Assembly: GCF_014191875.1 (NCBI RefSeq)
Contig: NZ_JACHXD010000008.1
Location: 219,844-283,843 of the forward strand
DNA length: 64,000 bases
Direction of reading: 5' to 3'
Source of the DNA: Pseudoduganella violacea
GTDB taxonomy: Bacteria > Pseudomonadota > Gammaproteobacteria > Burkholderiales > Burkholderiaceae_D
Below are positions 8,699-17,799 of this stretch, piece after piece (position 1 is the first letter of the stretch; every line of letters begins with the position of its first letter). The notes beneath the pieces were generated by a model that was not told where the DNA came from, searched no databases, and worked only from the letters and a program-made list of their open reading frames with translations. A program made the position numbers and the translations under genes.

Positions 8699-8771
8699 CC
8701 CCCTTGCGTCAACAATAAGGGCGAGTATTGGCTCTGTTCAAAAACGCTCGTTGATGTATACCTATCTTTAT

Positions 8772-9824
8772 TTAGAATAGCTTACCGAACAAGCCTTTCA
8801 GAGTGGTCTGCTGGTCAGGGCCATAATTTATCAAGATGCGCGTGGCGTCGCATCCGCTCGCTGCGGGAGCGACCTTGTCCTGCGATTTTAGCCAGCTTAC
8901 GGTGAGGTCAGTCTCGAAAGCCTTGCCGAATTCCGAGGTCGCGCCATTGCTGGTTCCCCAGCCGCCCGTCATCATCACGCTTTGCGCTCCGCCCCAGGCT
9001 AGAGGATGCAGGCCGTCCCGTTTTTTGGTATTCCCGCAAGTGCTGGCGCCCACAACACAGTTCCCGGCCAGCACCTGGGCCAAGGTAGCCTTGCCCGCGG
9101 CTACCTGGTCCATGAGCATATAGTTGGCTGGGATGACCAAGTTGTCTCGCGTCGCTTCGGAAACCAGAATGGCTGCCATGATGTTACCCAACGCATAGGT
9201 GGATTGATCGTCGCCCGTTATGCCGCCACCGCCGCCATACACGGCCTGCACGCGGTCCAGCGTCAGCGGGTTTGACTTCAGCGAATCGGCCAATTCGTAC
9301 ATCTCCGGATAGGTGCTGCCAAAGCAGGTACTGGCGTTGCCATCTTGCTTTCCCCAGAAGTAGACGTAATTGTTATGCTCGCCACCGAGGCAAGAGCGGT
9401 AGTAGATTGCTTTACCCATCGAAAAATAATGTGCGGTCAGACCGGTGCCGTCGCAGGTCATCTTGACCAGTTGGCGGAATTTAGTCTTGTTTTTGAAGTC
9501 GCCAAAATAATTGGTGGCGCCGGGAGGCGTGTTAGGTATTTCCGGATTCACGCCGGTGCAACGTCGCGGGTTGGTCGGTAAGGCTTGGGGCTGGAGCGCG
9601 GTATCGGCATTTTTTTTGTCGAGCGTCGCCTGCAATGCCGCCTGACGCAATACCTCGCCTGTCGCCAGCAAGGGTGGCGCGGTGGAGCCGATTTTCGCTT
9701 TCACTGCAAAACAGCTTCTTCTTTCATCGGCGGCAACGCTTAGCGGCAGTAAGGCCGTGATGCACAGAGCTGCCAGTCCGACACCGGCGCGCACGCGCCG
9801 GCTGCTATGGTAAATGGTTAACAT
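8772..9824 (-). CDS. Secreted Cys-rich protein of unknown function
   Basis: A 350-residue protein. The N-terminal signal peptide has RRVR, a hydrophobic core (GVGLAALCITALLPLSV) and a likely cut at VAA-D. The mature part has eight cysteines (SCF, RCT, TCD, SCL, TCF, NCV, TCG, GCD), enough for four disulfides. It also has a Gly run (YGGGGG) and conserved-looking aromatic clusters (NNYVYFWGKQDG; HPLAWGGAQSVMM). It resembles no family I know. No catalytic motif was identified. It interrupts the usual tatD-comEC neighbourhood and its base composition looks lower in GC than its neighbours, so it may be an insertion. Periplasmic or extracellular location is inferred. Confidence 0.7.
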   Translation of the reverse strand: MLTIYHSSRRVRAGVGLAALCITALLPLSVAADERRSCFAVKAKIGSTAPPLLATGEVLRQAALQATLDKKNADTALQPQALPTNPRRCTGVNPEIPNTPPGATNYFGDFKNKTKFRQLVKMTCDGTGLTAHYFSMGKAIYYRSCLGGEHNNYVYFWGKQDGNASTCFGSTYPEMYELADSLKSNPLTLDRVQAVYGGGGGITGDDQSTYALGNIMAAILVSEATRDNLVIPANYMLMDQVAAGKATLAQVLAGNCVVGASTCGNTKKRDGLHPLAWGGAQSVMMTGGWGTSNGATSEFGKAFETDLTVSWLKSQDKVAPAASGCDATRILINYGPDQQTTLKGLFGKLF

Positions 9825-9954
9825 ATGATCGCCTCCAGTTGATAGCGCAACGCAGCGGCGCCGGAATGGAAACCGCCATGCGTCAGATCACGATAGGGCG
9901 AACGACACAGTCCAAACTGACAGTTGCTGACATATCCGGCGCTGCCGCTTTTGC

Positions 9955-10767
9955 TTATGCGGGCGATACAAATGCAGTCGGCTGCATGCGCGGCAGACTG
10001 GCGCAGGCGTTGGCAGCGGTGGCAGATGCGACTTCGCCGATATCGATGCCGCGCAGTTCGGCCAACACTGCGGCGATGCGCGGAATCTGATCGGGGGAGT
10101 TGCGGCCCGGATGAACCCAGGCGGGTGAGATATCGGGCGCGTCCGTCTCCAGCACAATGGACGACAGCGGCAATTCGGTCGCCAGGCGGCGAATCTGCAG
10201 GGCGCGCGTAAAGGTCATGGCGCCGCCGAATCCCAGTTTGAAACCAACGTCGATAAAGCCCTGCGCCTGCTGGAAGCTGCCGTTGAAGGCGTGGGCGATG
10301 CCGCCCGCCGGCGGAATCTGGCGCACATGCTTGAGCACCTGGTCCTGTGATTTGCGCACATGGCAAAGCACGGGCAGGCTGAAGTCGCGGGCAATCTTCA
10401 ACTGCTCGCGCAGGAAATGGATCTGCTTCTCGCGCATCTGCGGTTCGCACAGCATGGGGATGAAGAAGTCCAAGCCGATCTCGCCGATCGCCACGTAGCG
10501 CGGATCGGCCATGGCCTGTTCGACCTGCTGGCGCATGAAGACCAGATCATCCTCGCTGGCCTGCGGCACGTAGATGGGATGGATGCCCAGCGCGTAGCAG
10601 GCATTCGGCGCAGTATCGGCCAGTTGCTTGACGATGGAGAAGTTGGCCTTCTCCACCGCCGGAATCACGATCATGTCCACGCCCTGCGCGGCAGCCTGCT
10701 TAGCCACGGCCAGCGACTCGGCGCCGAATTCGTGCGCATCCAGATGGCAGTGGGTATCGATCCACAT
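9955..10767 (-). CDS. tatD: TatD-family metal-dependent hydrolase
   Basis: A 270-residue TIM-barrel DNase/hydrolase. The metal ligands are visible in order: DTHCHLDAHEF (HxH), GEIGLDFF (E), VLCHVRKSQDQ (H), GIAHAFNGSF (H) and LETDAPDISP (D). TatD proteins are 3'-5' DNases and D-aminoacyl-tRNA deacylase relatives. The start MWIDTHCHLDAHE is standard. It lies 9 nt after lolD in the lolC-lolE-lolD-tatD operon, an order shared with other betaproteobacteria. The tail beyond the barrel (ACASLPRMQPTAFVSPA) is short. Confidence 0.92.
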   Translation of the reverse strand: MWIDTHCHLDAHEFGAESLAVAKQAAAQGVDMIVIPAVEKANFSIVKQLADTAPNACYALGIHPIYVPQASEDDLVFMRQQVEQAMADPRYVAIGEIGLDFFIPMLCEPQMREKQIHFLREQLKIARDFSLPVLCHVRKSQDQVLKHVRQIPPAGGIAHAFNGSFQQAQGFIDVGFKLGFGGAMTFTRALQIRRLATELPLSSIVLETDAPDISPAWVHPGRNSPDQIPRIAAVLAELRGIDIGEVASATAANACASLPRMQPTAFVSPA

Positions 10768-10776
10768 GGCGGTCTC

Positions 10777-11475
10777 CTAGCCCGCGCGCAAGCCTTCTTC
10801 GCTCATGCGCATCATACGGTCGCAGCGCTTGGCCAACTCGGCATCGTGGGTGACGATGACGAAGGCCGTGCCGGAAGTGCGCGACAATTCCAGCATCAGC
10901 TCGAAAATCTGTTCGGCCGTGGAGTGGTCTAGATTGCCGGTCGGCTCGTCGGCCAGCACGCAGGCTGGTTGGGTAACGAGGGCGCGGGCCAGGGCCACGC
11001 GCTGGCGCTCGCCGCCGGACAGCTCGCCGGGCACGTGGGTCACTCGCTTGGCCAGGCCGACGCGCGCCAGCATTTGCTGCGCCTGTTCCTGCGCTTCGGC
11101 GCGTTTCACGCGACGTATCATCAGCGGCATGGCGACGTTGTCCAGCGCAGTGAATTCGGGCAGCAGGTGGTGGAACTGGTAGACAAAGCCCAGCGACTGG
11201 TTGCGCAGGTCGCCGCGCGCCGTTTCATTCAGGCTGGCGAAGTCCTTGCCGAGCAGCGATACGCTGCCGCTGGTTGGCGTATCGAGTCCGCCCAGCAGAT
11301 GCAGCAAGGTGGATTTGCCCGAACCCGATGCGCCAACGATGGCAACGCGCTCGCCGCGCCGCACTTCAAAGTCGATGCCCGACAAAACCGGCACCGAATA
11401 ACTGCCCTGGGTGAAGGTCTTGCCCAATCCCCGGCAAGCCAATACCGGCGCGCCGTTCATCATTTCATTACTCAT
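10777..11475 (-). CDS. lolD: Lipoprotein-releasing ABC transporter ATPase LolD
   Basis: A 232-residue ATPase that powers extraction of outer-membrane lipoproteins from the inner membrane and their transfer to LolA. It has Walker [12 protein letters not shown], the Q-loop at [11 protein letters not shown], the signature [15 protein letters not shown], Walker [12 protein letters not shown] and the switch His in VIVTHD. The start [10 protein letters not shown] at 11475 was chosen over a 30-residue upstream extension. It overlaps the last codons of the permease gene by 8 nt, implying translational coupling. MMNGAP four residues later is an alternative start. Confidence 0.93.
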   Translation of the reverse strand: MSNEMMNGAPVLACRGLGKTFTQGSYSVPVLSGIDFEVRRGERVAIVGASGSGKSTLLHLLGGLDTPTSGSVSLLGKDFASLNETARGDLRNQSLGFVYQFHHLLPEFTALDNVAMPLMIRRVKRAEAQEQAQQMLARVGLAKRVTHVPGELSGGERQRVALARALVTQPACVLADEPTGNLDHSTAEQIFELMLELSRTSGTAFVIVTHDAELAKRCDRMMRMSEEGLRAG

Positions 11476-12736
11476 AGCGCAGCGCCTCCGCAGGTTTGAC
11501 CCGTGCTGCCCACCAGCTCGGGTAGATGGTTGCAAGGAAGGCCAGCGCAACCGACACCACGCCAATCACCGCTACGTCCGGCCAATGCATGTCCGAAGGT
11601 ACGGTGCTGATGTAGTAAATATCGCTCGACAAGAACTGCACCCCCAATAGTTTTTCAATAAACGGTACGATGACATCGATATTCGTGGCGACCAGCACAC
11701 CACCGGACACGCCTATCAGCGCGCCCAGCACGCCCACCAGCGCCCCCTGGATCACAAAGATCTTCATGATCGAACGCGGCGAGGCGCCCAGCGTGCGCAG
11801 GATGGCGATGTCGGCCTGCTTGTCGGTCACAGTCATCACCAAGGTCGATACCAGATTGAAGGCGGCCACCGCGACCACCAGCGTCAGCACCACGAACATC
11901 ATGCGCTTTTCGATCTGCACAGCGCCAAACCAAGTGGCGTTCAGCTGCGACCAGTCGCGCACCGTCAGGCTGGATGGAACCATGCGCTGCAATTCCTGCG
12001 CCACTTCCGGCGCGCGGTGCATATCGGCCAGGCGCAGGCGCAAGCCGGCCGGAGCATCGATACGCAGCATTTTCTGCGCATCCTCGATATGGATGAAGGC
12101 CAGCGTGGCGTCGAATTCGGGATGGCCGGCGCGGAACAGCGCCGCCACCGTGAAGGAGCGCATGCGCGGCACCAGGCCAGCCGGCGTGACCGTCCCCTTG
12201 GCCAGCGCCATCGTCACCTTGTCGCCCACCGTCACATGCAGGGCACGCGCCAGATCGACACCCAGCACGATATTGAACTCGCCGGAACGCAAGGAATTAA
12301 AGCTGCCCTGTTTTACCTGCCCGGCCAGATCGGAGACATTCGGTTCCCGCTCCGGCAGCACGCCGCGCACCACGGCGGGACGCAGCTCGGAGCCGCCGTG
12401 CAGCAGCATGGCCTGGGTCTGCACGAAAGGCGCGTAGCCTTTCACTTCGGGATGCTTGCTCAGCGTCTTGGCCTGTTCCTGCCAGTCCGGCATGCTGCCA
12501 TCCTTGCTGAATACCTCGACATGAGCCAGCACCGACAGCATATGGTCGGTCACGTCCTTGCGGAAGCCGTTCATCACCGACAGGATGATAATCAGCGCCG
12601 CCACGCCGAGCGCGATGCCGCTCATCGAAATCAGCGAGATAAAGGAGATGAAGCTATTGCGGCTGCTGCGTTTTCCGGCGCGCGTGTAACGCAGGCCGAC
12701 CAGCCATTCATAAGGGAGATTGCGGATCATGCTCAT
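11468..12736 (-). CDS. lolC: LolC/LolE-type lipoprotein-releasing permease, copy 2
   Basis: A 422-residue inner-membrane permease of the FtsX/MacB fold. TM1 follows the conserved N-terminus [14 protein letters not shown] and the [13 protein letters not shown] motif. A periplasmic domain of about 220 residues follows, then three helices near the C-terminus ([60 protein letters not shown]) and the tail [10 protein letters not shown]. It is very similar along its whole length to the next permease, and both have equal length. LolC versus LolE cannot be decided by eye; the symbol is a working label. Proteins with both subunit roles (LolF) are known in other bacteria. Confidence 0.85.
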   Translation of the reverse strand: MSMIRNLPYEWLVGLRYTRAGKRSSRNSFISFISLISMSGIALGVAALIIILSVMNGFRKDVTDHMLSVLAHVEVFSKDGSMPDWQEQAKTLSKHPEVKGYAPFVQTQAMLLHGGSELRPAVVRGVLPEREPNVSDLAGQVKQGSFNSLRSGEFNIVLGVDLARALHVTVGDKVTMALAKGTVTPAGLVPRMRSFTVAALFRAGHPEFDATLAFIHIEDAQKMLRIDAPAGLRLRLADMHRAPEVAQELQRMVPSSLTVRDWSQLNATWFGAVQIEKRMMFVVLTLVVAVAAFNLVSTLVMTVTDKQADIAILRTLGASPRSIMKIFVIQGALVGVLGALIGVSGGVLVATNIDVIVPFIEKLLGVQFLSSDIYYISTVPSDMHWPDVAVIGVVSVALAFLATIYPSWWAARVKPAEALRYE

Positions 12737-12751
12737 GGGCTTATGCCTCTA

Positions 12752-14020
12752 TTATTCGTAGCGCAGCGCGTCAGCCGGCTTGACGCGGGCGGCGGCCCAG
12801 CTGGGGTACAGCGTGGCGACCAGGGACAGCGCAACCGCCGTCACGCCGATCACCGCCACATCGGGCCAGCTCAGCTCCGATGGCACGGCACTGATGAAAT
12901 AGATTTCCTTGGACAGGAATTTGAAGCCCAAGACCTGTTCGATGAATGGCACGATCACATCCACGTTCGCGGCCAGCAGCACGCCGCCCGCCACGCCGAA
13001 GACGGTTCCCAGCACGCCCACCATCGAACCCTGCACCACGAAGATTTTCATGATGGCGCGTGGAGAAGCGCCCAGGGTGCGCAGGATGGCGATATCCGCC
13101 TGCTTGTCCGTCACCGTCATCACCAGCGTGGCCACAAGATTGAAGGCCGCCACCGCCACGATCAGCGTCAGAATGATGAACATCATCTGCTTCTGCATGC
13201 GCACGGCGGCAAACCAGGTGGCGTTCACCTTGGTCCAGTCGCGTACCATGAAGTCGCCGTTCAAGGTCTGGCGCAGCTCGAAAGCCACTTGCGGCGCGCG
13301 CTGCAAGTCGGCTACACGCATGCGCAAGGCCATGGGGCCAGGCGTTTGCAGCAATTGCTGGCCATCTTCCAGGCTGATGAAAGCCAGACCAGAATCGAAT
13401 TCGTTGTGGCCGGCCTCAAACACGCCCGCCACGGTAAAGCTGCGCATGGCGGGCGCCGCGCCGGACGAGGCCATCGCGCCCTGGGCCAGCGCCATGCCGA
13501 CCTTGTCGCCGATTTTCACTTCCAGCGCTTTCGCCAGCTCCGCGCCCAACACGATATTGAAGGAGCCGGGCTTGAGTTCATTGAAACTGCCCTGCTTTAC
13601 CTGGCGCGTCACTTCGGAGACGGTGCCTTCCAATTCGGGCAGCACGCCGCGCACGATGGCCGGGCGCAGATTGTCGCCGCCATGCACCAGCATGGCCTGC
13701 AGTTCGACGAAGGGGGCGGCGCCGCGCACCTCGGGATGCTGTTTGGCCTGGCGCGCCACGGCCTGCCAGTCCGGCATGGCACCGCGCATATCGTAGGCTT
13801 CCACATGGCCCAGCACCGACACCATGCGCTCCGTGACCACTTTCTGAAAGCCGTTGTAGACCGACAGCACGACGATCAGCGCGGCCACGCCCAGGCCGAT
13901 GCCGCTCATCGAGATCAGCGAAATAAAGGAGATGAAGCTATTGCGTCCGCTGCGCTTTCCGGCGCGCGTGTAGCGCAGGCCGACCAGCCATTCGAAAGGC
14001 AGATTGTTAAAAATACTCAT
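12752..14020 (-). CDS. lolE: LolC/LolE-type lipoprotein-releasing permease, copy 1
   Basis: A 422-residue permease, first gene of the lol operon and 15 nt before the second copy. It shares the same architecture: [29 protein letters not shown]1 region, periplasmic domain, three C-terminal helices and tail VKPADALRYE. Differences from copy 2 are concentrated in the periplasmic domain (for example GAMASSGAAPAMRS against [14 protein letters not shown]), where LolC binds LolA and LolE binds lipoprotein. This would fit division of labour after a tandem duplication. The divergent promoter region (14021-14158) separates it from the COG4255 gene. The symbol is provisional. Confidence 0.85.
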   Translation of the reverse strand: MSIFNNLPFEWLVGLRYTRAGKRSGRNSFISFISLISMSGIGLGVAALIVVLSVYNGFQKVVTERMVSVLGHVEAYDMRGAMPDWQAVARQAKQHPEVRGAAPFVELQAMLVHGGDNLRPAIVRGVLPELEGTVSEVTRQVKQGSFNELKPGSFNIVLGAELAKALEVKIGDKVGMALAQGAMASSGAAPAMRSFTVAGVFEAGHNEFDSGLAFISLEDGQQLLQTPGPMALRMRVADLQRAPQVAFELRQTLNGDFMVRDWTKVNATWFAAVRMQKQMMFIILTLIVAVAAFNLVATLVMTVTDKQADIAILRTLGASPRAIMKIFVVQGSMVGVLGTVFGVAGGVLLAANVDVIVPFIEQVLGFKFLSKEIYFISAVPSELSWPDVAVIGVTAVALSLVATLYPSWAAARVKPADALRYE

Positions 14021-14158
14021 GAATCAGAGCCAGCTGAAGACGCGAAGCCCGCAGTGTGCCATATAAATGTCCGCCCATGGCTTAAAGTATAAAGTTTCAC
14101 CAGAGAAACCCTGACAAAAGCGGTTTTCCGGCCCGGTGCTATCCACTACAATGGCGGG

Positions 14159-15178
14159 ATGGCTTCTACCACCGTCGTACTTCCCTTCGCGCTTCCTCCC
14201 CCGGAACTGGCAACTGATCTGACCCGCGTTTTGCAGGCGCCCGCGCTGGCGGCCCTGGTTGCGCGCCACAGCTTGCGTAAATTACACGCTTTCGATCCGG
14301 CCGACCGTGTGCTGCCGCACGAAAGCTGGCTGGCGCGCGCGCTCGGCTCGGGCCAGGGCGCGGCGCCGCTGGCCGCCGCCGCGCTGCGCGGTTTTGGGCT
14401 GGAACAGAGCGAGGGCTATTGGTTCATCGTCCACCCGATCCATATCCAGCTGGCGCGCAACCATCTGCTGATGGCCGATCCACGCCAGTTGCGCCTGGAC
14501 GAAGCCGATTCGCGCGCCCTGTTCGACGCGGCCCGGCCGTATTTCGAGGAAGTGGGCAAAACCCTGCTGTATGGCGACGCCGAAACCTGGTTCATGCGCG
14601 CCGACGAGTGGAGCGTTTTGCGTACCGCCTCGCCGGATGCCGCCGCCGGCGTCAATCTGAGCGACTGGATGCCGGAAGGGCCGAATACCCTGGCCTTCCG
14701 CAAGCTGCAAAATGAAATCCAGATGCTGTGGCATGAGCATCCGGTCAACCAGGCCCGCGAAGCGCGCCGCCTGCCGCCCGTGAACTCCTTCTGGATGTGG
14801 GGCGGCGCTGCCGCTCCCGCGCCGCAAGCGCCGCTGAAACTGGCAAGCTGCGAATGTCCGGCATGGCTGGCCGCGCTGGCGCCTGCCGGTGCGCGCGCCG
14901 CTTCCGCCGCCAACGTGCTGGCAGCGCCCGACAGCGTGACAGTCCTGGGCCAGCTTATCGCGCCCGGCCTGGGCGGCGACTGGTCCGCCTGGCTGCTGGA
15001 GATGCAACGCCTGGAACAGGAGTGGTTCGCGCCGCTGCTGGCGGGCGTCAAGGATGGCCGCATCGGCAATCTGACCCTGATCCTCGGCCGGCGCGACAGC
15101 TGGCTGGAAATCCGCACCAATAAACTGGCGCAGCACAAATTCTGGTGCGCGCCCAAGCTGAAGAATCTGCACACATGA
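14159..15178 (+). CDS. COG4255 / RpfE-type conserved protein upstream of recJ
   Basis: A 339-residue cytoplasmic protein with the family's N-terminal hallmark (RKLHAFDPADRVLPHESWLA) and a central WFIVHPIHIQLARNHLLMAD. It also has LQNEIQMLWHEHPVNQARE and the aromatic VNSFWMWGGAA. In Xanthomonas the homologue is rpfE, next to recJ. Some databases label the family a phosphoglycerate-mutase-like protein, without strong proof. The coding end overlaps recJ by ATGA, so the two are co-translated. Function unknown; a link to the recJ locus is conserved across beta- and gammaproteobacteria. A start 8 nt upstream (ATG at 14151) is out of frame. Confidence 0.8.
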   Translation: MASTTVVLPFALPPPELATDLTRVLQAPALAALVARHSLRKLHAFDPADRVLPHESWLARALGSGQGAAPLAAAALRGFGLEQSEGYWFIVHPIHIQLARNHLLMADPRQLRLDEADSRALFDAARPYFEEVGKTLLYGDAETWFMRADEWSVLRTASPDAAAGVNLSDWMPEGPNTLAFRKLQNEIQMLWHEHPVNQAREARRLPPVNSFWMWGGAAAPAPQAPLKLASCECPAWLAALAPAGARAASAANVLAAPDSVTVLGQLIAPGLGGDWSAWLLEMQRLEQEWFAPLLAGVKDGRIGNLTLILGRRDSWLEIRTNKLAQHKFWCAPKLKNLHT

Positions 15179-16869
15179 CCCGTATCGCCATTCGTCCCTG
15201 CCCTTTCCGCGAATCGGAAATGCTGCGCCAGGGCGGCATCCATCCCGTGCTCGCGCGCCTGTTTGCGGCGCGCGGCTTGTTCGACCCGAAAGAGCTGTCC
15301 AGCGAGCTGGCGGCCCTGATCGCCCCAGCCGGCCTGCTGCATATCGATGCCGCCGCCGCCTTCCTGGCCGACTCCATCGCCGCCAACAAACGCATGGTGA
15401 TCGTGGCCGACTACGACTGCGACGGCGCGACCGCCTGCGCCACCGCCTTGCGCGGCCTGCGCGCCATGGGCGCCGACGTCGACTTCATCGTCCCTAACCG
15501 CTTCGAGTACGGCTATGGACTGACGCCGGAAATCGTGGCCCTGACCGCGCGCGAAAAGACGCCGGACATCATCATCACCGTCGATAACGGCATCGCCAGC
15601 ATCGAAGGCGTGGCCGAGGCAACGCGGCGCGGCATTGAAGTCGTCATTACCGACCACCACCTGCCCGGCGATTCGCTGCCCGACGCGCGCGTCATCGTCA
15701 ATCCCAACCAGCCGGAATGCGGCTTTCCGTCCAAGCATCTGGCGGGCGTGGGCGTGGTGTTTTACGTGCTGCTGGCACTGCGCGCCGAACTGCGCCGCCG
15801 CGGCGTCTTCGACGCGCAAACCCAGCCCAAGCTGGACAGCCTGCTCGACCTGGTGGCGCTGGGCACCGTGGCCGACGTGGTCAAACTGGACCCCAACAAC
15901 CGCATCCTGGTGGCGCAAGGCCTGAAACGCATGCGCGCCGGCCGCATGCAGCCCGGCGTAGCCGCCCTGTTCCGCGTGGCGGGACGGCAGGCGCGCAGCG
16001 CCAATCCCTTCGACCTGGGCTTCGCCCTTGGCCCGCGCCTGAACGCGGCCGGCCGCCTGGAAGATATGTCGCTCGGCATTGAATGCCTGGTCACGGACGA
16101 CGAGGACCGCGCCTGGCAACTGGCGCAGGAACTCAACGAGATCAATATCAAGCGGCGCGAGATCGAGGCGGATATGCAGGATACCGCCATGCTGCATCTG
16201 GACGATTTCAGTCCGGCCGACAGCAGCACCATCTGCGTCTTCGATGAATCGTGGCACCAGGGCGTGATCGGCATCGTCGCCTCGCGCCTGAAGGAAAAGT
16301 TTTACCGTCCCACCATCACCTTCGCTCCGGCGGGCGACGGCTGGATCAAGGGCTCCGGCCGGTCCATCCCCGGCTTCCACCTGCGCGACGCGCTGGACCT
16401 GGTGTCCAAGCGCGCGCCCAGCCTGATCGACAAGTTCGGCGGCCACGCCATGGCCGCAGGCTTGAGCATCCGCGCCGATGCGCTGGATGCCTTCACCCAG
16501 GCCTTCGAAGCCGTGGGCAGCGCCTGGCTCAGCGAGCAGCAGCTGGAACGCGTGGTGGAAACCGACGGCCCGCTGGATGACAACTGCTACACCACCCAGT
16601 TCATCGAGCTGCTGGATGGCCAGGTCTGGGGCCAAGGCTTCGCGCCGCCCGTCTTCTGCGACGAATTCCGCGTGGTCAGCCAGCGCATCCTCAAAGAGCG
16701 CCATTTGAAGCTGCTGCTGGAGAAGAACGGCGCGCGCTACGACGCCATCTGGTTCGGCCACATCGACTCGCTCGGCGACCGCGCCCGCGTCGCCTTCCGC
16801 CTGGACGCCAACGAATACAACGGCGTCACCAAGGTGCAGCTGCTGGTCGAGCATGCCGAACCTGCCTAA
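15175..16869 (+). CDS. recJ: Single-stranded-DNA-specific 5'-3' exonuclease RecJ
   Basis: A 564-residue exonuclease acting in recombination, mismatch and base-excision repair. The start MTRIAIRPCPFRESEM overlaps the upstream stop (ATGA); the in-frame ATG 30 nt earlier lies inside the neighbour. DHH-family motifs are in order: VIVADYDCDGATACAT (I), DIIITVDNGIAS (II), EVVITDHHLPGD (DHH, III) and VALGTVADVV (IV). The DHHA1 domain has GSGRSIPGFHLRDAL and KFGGHAMAAGLS. The C-terminal OB-fold region ends VTKVQLLVEHAEPA. Length and motifs are normal. Confidence 0.95.
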   Translation: MTRIAIRPCPFRESEMLRQGGIHPVLARLFAARGLFDPKELSSELAALIAPAGLLHIDAAAAFLADSIAANKRMVIVADYDCDGATACATALRGLRAMGADVDFIVPNRFEYGYGLTPEIVALTAREKTPDIIITVDNGIASIEGVAEATRRGIEVVITDHHLPGDSLPDARVIVNPNQPECGFPSKHLAGVGVVFYVLLALRAELRRRGVFDAQTQPKLDSLLDLVALGTVADVVKLDPNNRILVAQGLKRMRAGRMQPGVAALFRVAGRQARSANPFDLGFALGPRLNAAGRLEDMSLGIECLVTDDEDRAWQLAQELNEINIKRREIEADMQDTAMLHLDDFSPADSSTICVFDESWHQGVIGIVASRLKEKFYRPTITFAPAGDGWIKGSGRSIPGFHLRDALDLVSKRAPSLIDKFGGHAMAAGLSIRADALDAFTQAFEAVGSAWLSEQQLERVVETDGPLDDNCYTTQFIELLDGQVWGQGFAPPVFCDEFRVVSQRILKERHLKLLLEKNGARYDAIWFGHIDSLGDRARVAFRLDANEYNGVTKVQLLVEHAEPA

Positions 16870-17799
16870 TTAGGCAAGCAGATAGCGAACCTCTCCATAC
16901 TCTGCACCGGAAAGGAATGAGTCCACACCCAAGCGACTTCCCCGTCCCAGCACTGCGCCGCGGATATCTTCGCGGCGCAAAGTCAACCTCATCTCACAGC
17001 TCAGCAAGCCAAGAGAGAGCTTGCGCACCATCGTTCGCAGAGCCGCCGCACCATCGCTGCCTGGCAGAAAACGATTGAAATCATCCTGCGTCAGCGGCCC
17101 AGCGTGCAGGCGTAAGCGCCGATCGCGGCGCCAGATGCGCTCTCCCAACGCGGCGTTTTCGCCAAGGACGCAGTTGTCCATGCCAAGACCGTTGCGTGTT
17201 TCAGCATTCAAGACTTCCCAACTGCCGGCAAACTGCTCAACACGAAGAGGGATGCCGAAATGCGCGCTTAGCATCTGGGCCATTGATGCCCCCGAGTTGG
17301 ACGGCCGACGTAGGATCGCGGCGTAAAAAGCCTGGACTTCGTCTTTCTCAGTTGCGGCGGCCAGCGCCAGCATTATTTTCAGGAAACCGGTGTCGGATAG
17401 CGCTTCCGGGCGGTAGCTGCTCCAGGCCTTGAAGAATAGCGGCAATGCGCGGGCCGAGAATATCTCGATAAAGGCCTGCGCGCCGTCGTCGTCGTTCATG
17501 GCGCCGCGTCCAGCGGCGAGACGCTCGGTGTAGTGCAGCGGCAACGCCCCGCCGACACCCAGCATACTCATGAAGGCGGCTGTTAATTCAAGGCTGCCGT
17601 CGTCAGCTCGTTTCAGGACTTCGATTTCCGATCCTGGGAAAGCCAGCGATCTACTGCCCTTACAGTGCAGCGCTGGAGATCCGCAACGAAGCTTGCGGAC
17701 TTCCAGCAGGCGCATGGCCTGGCTGAATTCATAACGCTGCGGCTCGCTCAGCAGGCACTCGATCAGCGCAGGCTCAGGTTTCCATTGCGGGGTGGGCAT
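16870..17799 (-). CDS. tssG: Type VI secretion baseplate subunit TssG
   Basis: A 309-residue TssG/VasB protein, slightly shorter than usual (330-370). Recognisable features are an N-terminal YEFSQAMRLLE, a segment LAFPGSEIEVLKR, and FMSMLGVGGALPLHYTERLAAG (the classic G-xx-GPLP-like motif). SARALPLFFKAWSSYRPE and FGIPLRVEQFAGSWEVL follow. TssG binds TssF and TssK in the baseplate wedge. It starts 37 nt inside the end of tssF and ends convergently with recJ at a 0-1 nt gap, so no further T6SS gene follows. See the finding on an orphan pair. Confidence 0.88.
   Translation of the reverse strand: MPTPQWKPEPALIECLLSEPQRYEFSQAMRLLEVRKLRCGSPALHCKGSRSLAFPGSEIEVLKRADDGSLELTAAFMSMLGVGGALPLHYTERLAAGRGAMNDDDGAQAFIEIFSARALPLFFKAWSSYRPEALSDTGFLKIMLALAAATEKDEVQAFYAAILRRPSNSGASMAQMLSAHFGIPLRVEQFAGSWEVLNAETRNGLGMDNCVLGENAALGERIWRRDRRLRLHAGPLTQDDFNRFLPGSDGAAALRTMVRKLSLGLLSCEMRLTLRREDIRGAVLGRGSRLGVDSFLSGAEYGEVRYLLA

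Noticed and set aside
12017..14092. Plus-strand ORF of 691 codons opposite the lol permeases
   Set aside because: His/Arg/Gln-rich shadow of two well supported permeases; no ribosome site or domain.
14416..16854. Minus-strand ORF of 812 codons opposite the COG4255 gene and recJ
   Set aside because: Antisense shadow of two genes with clear motifs.
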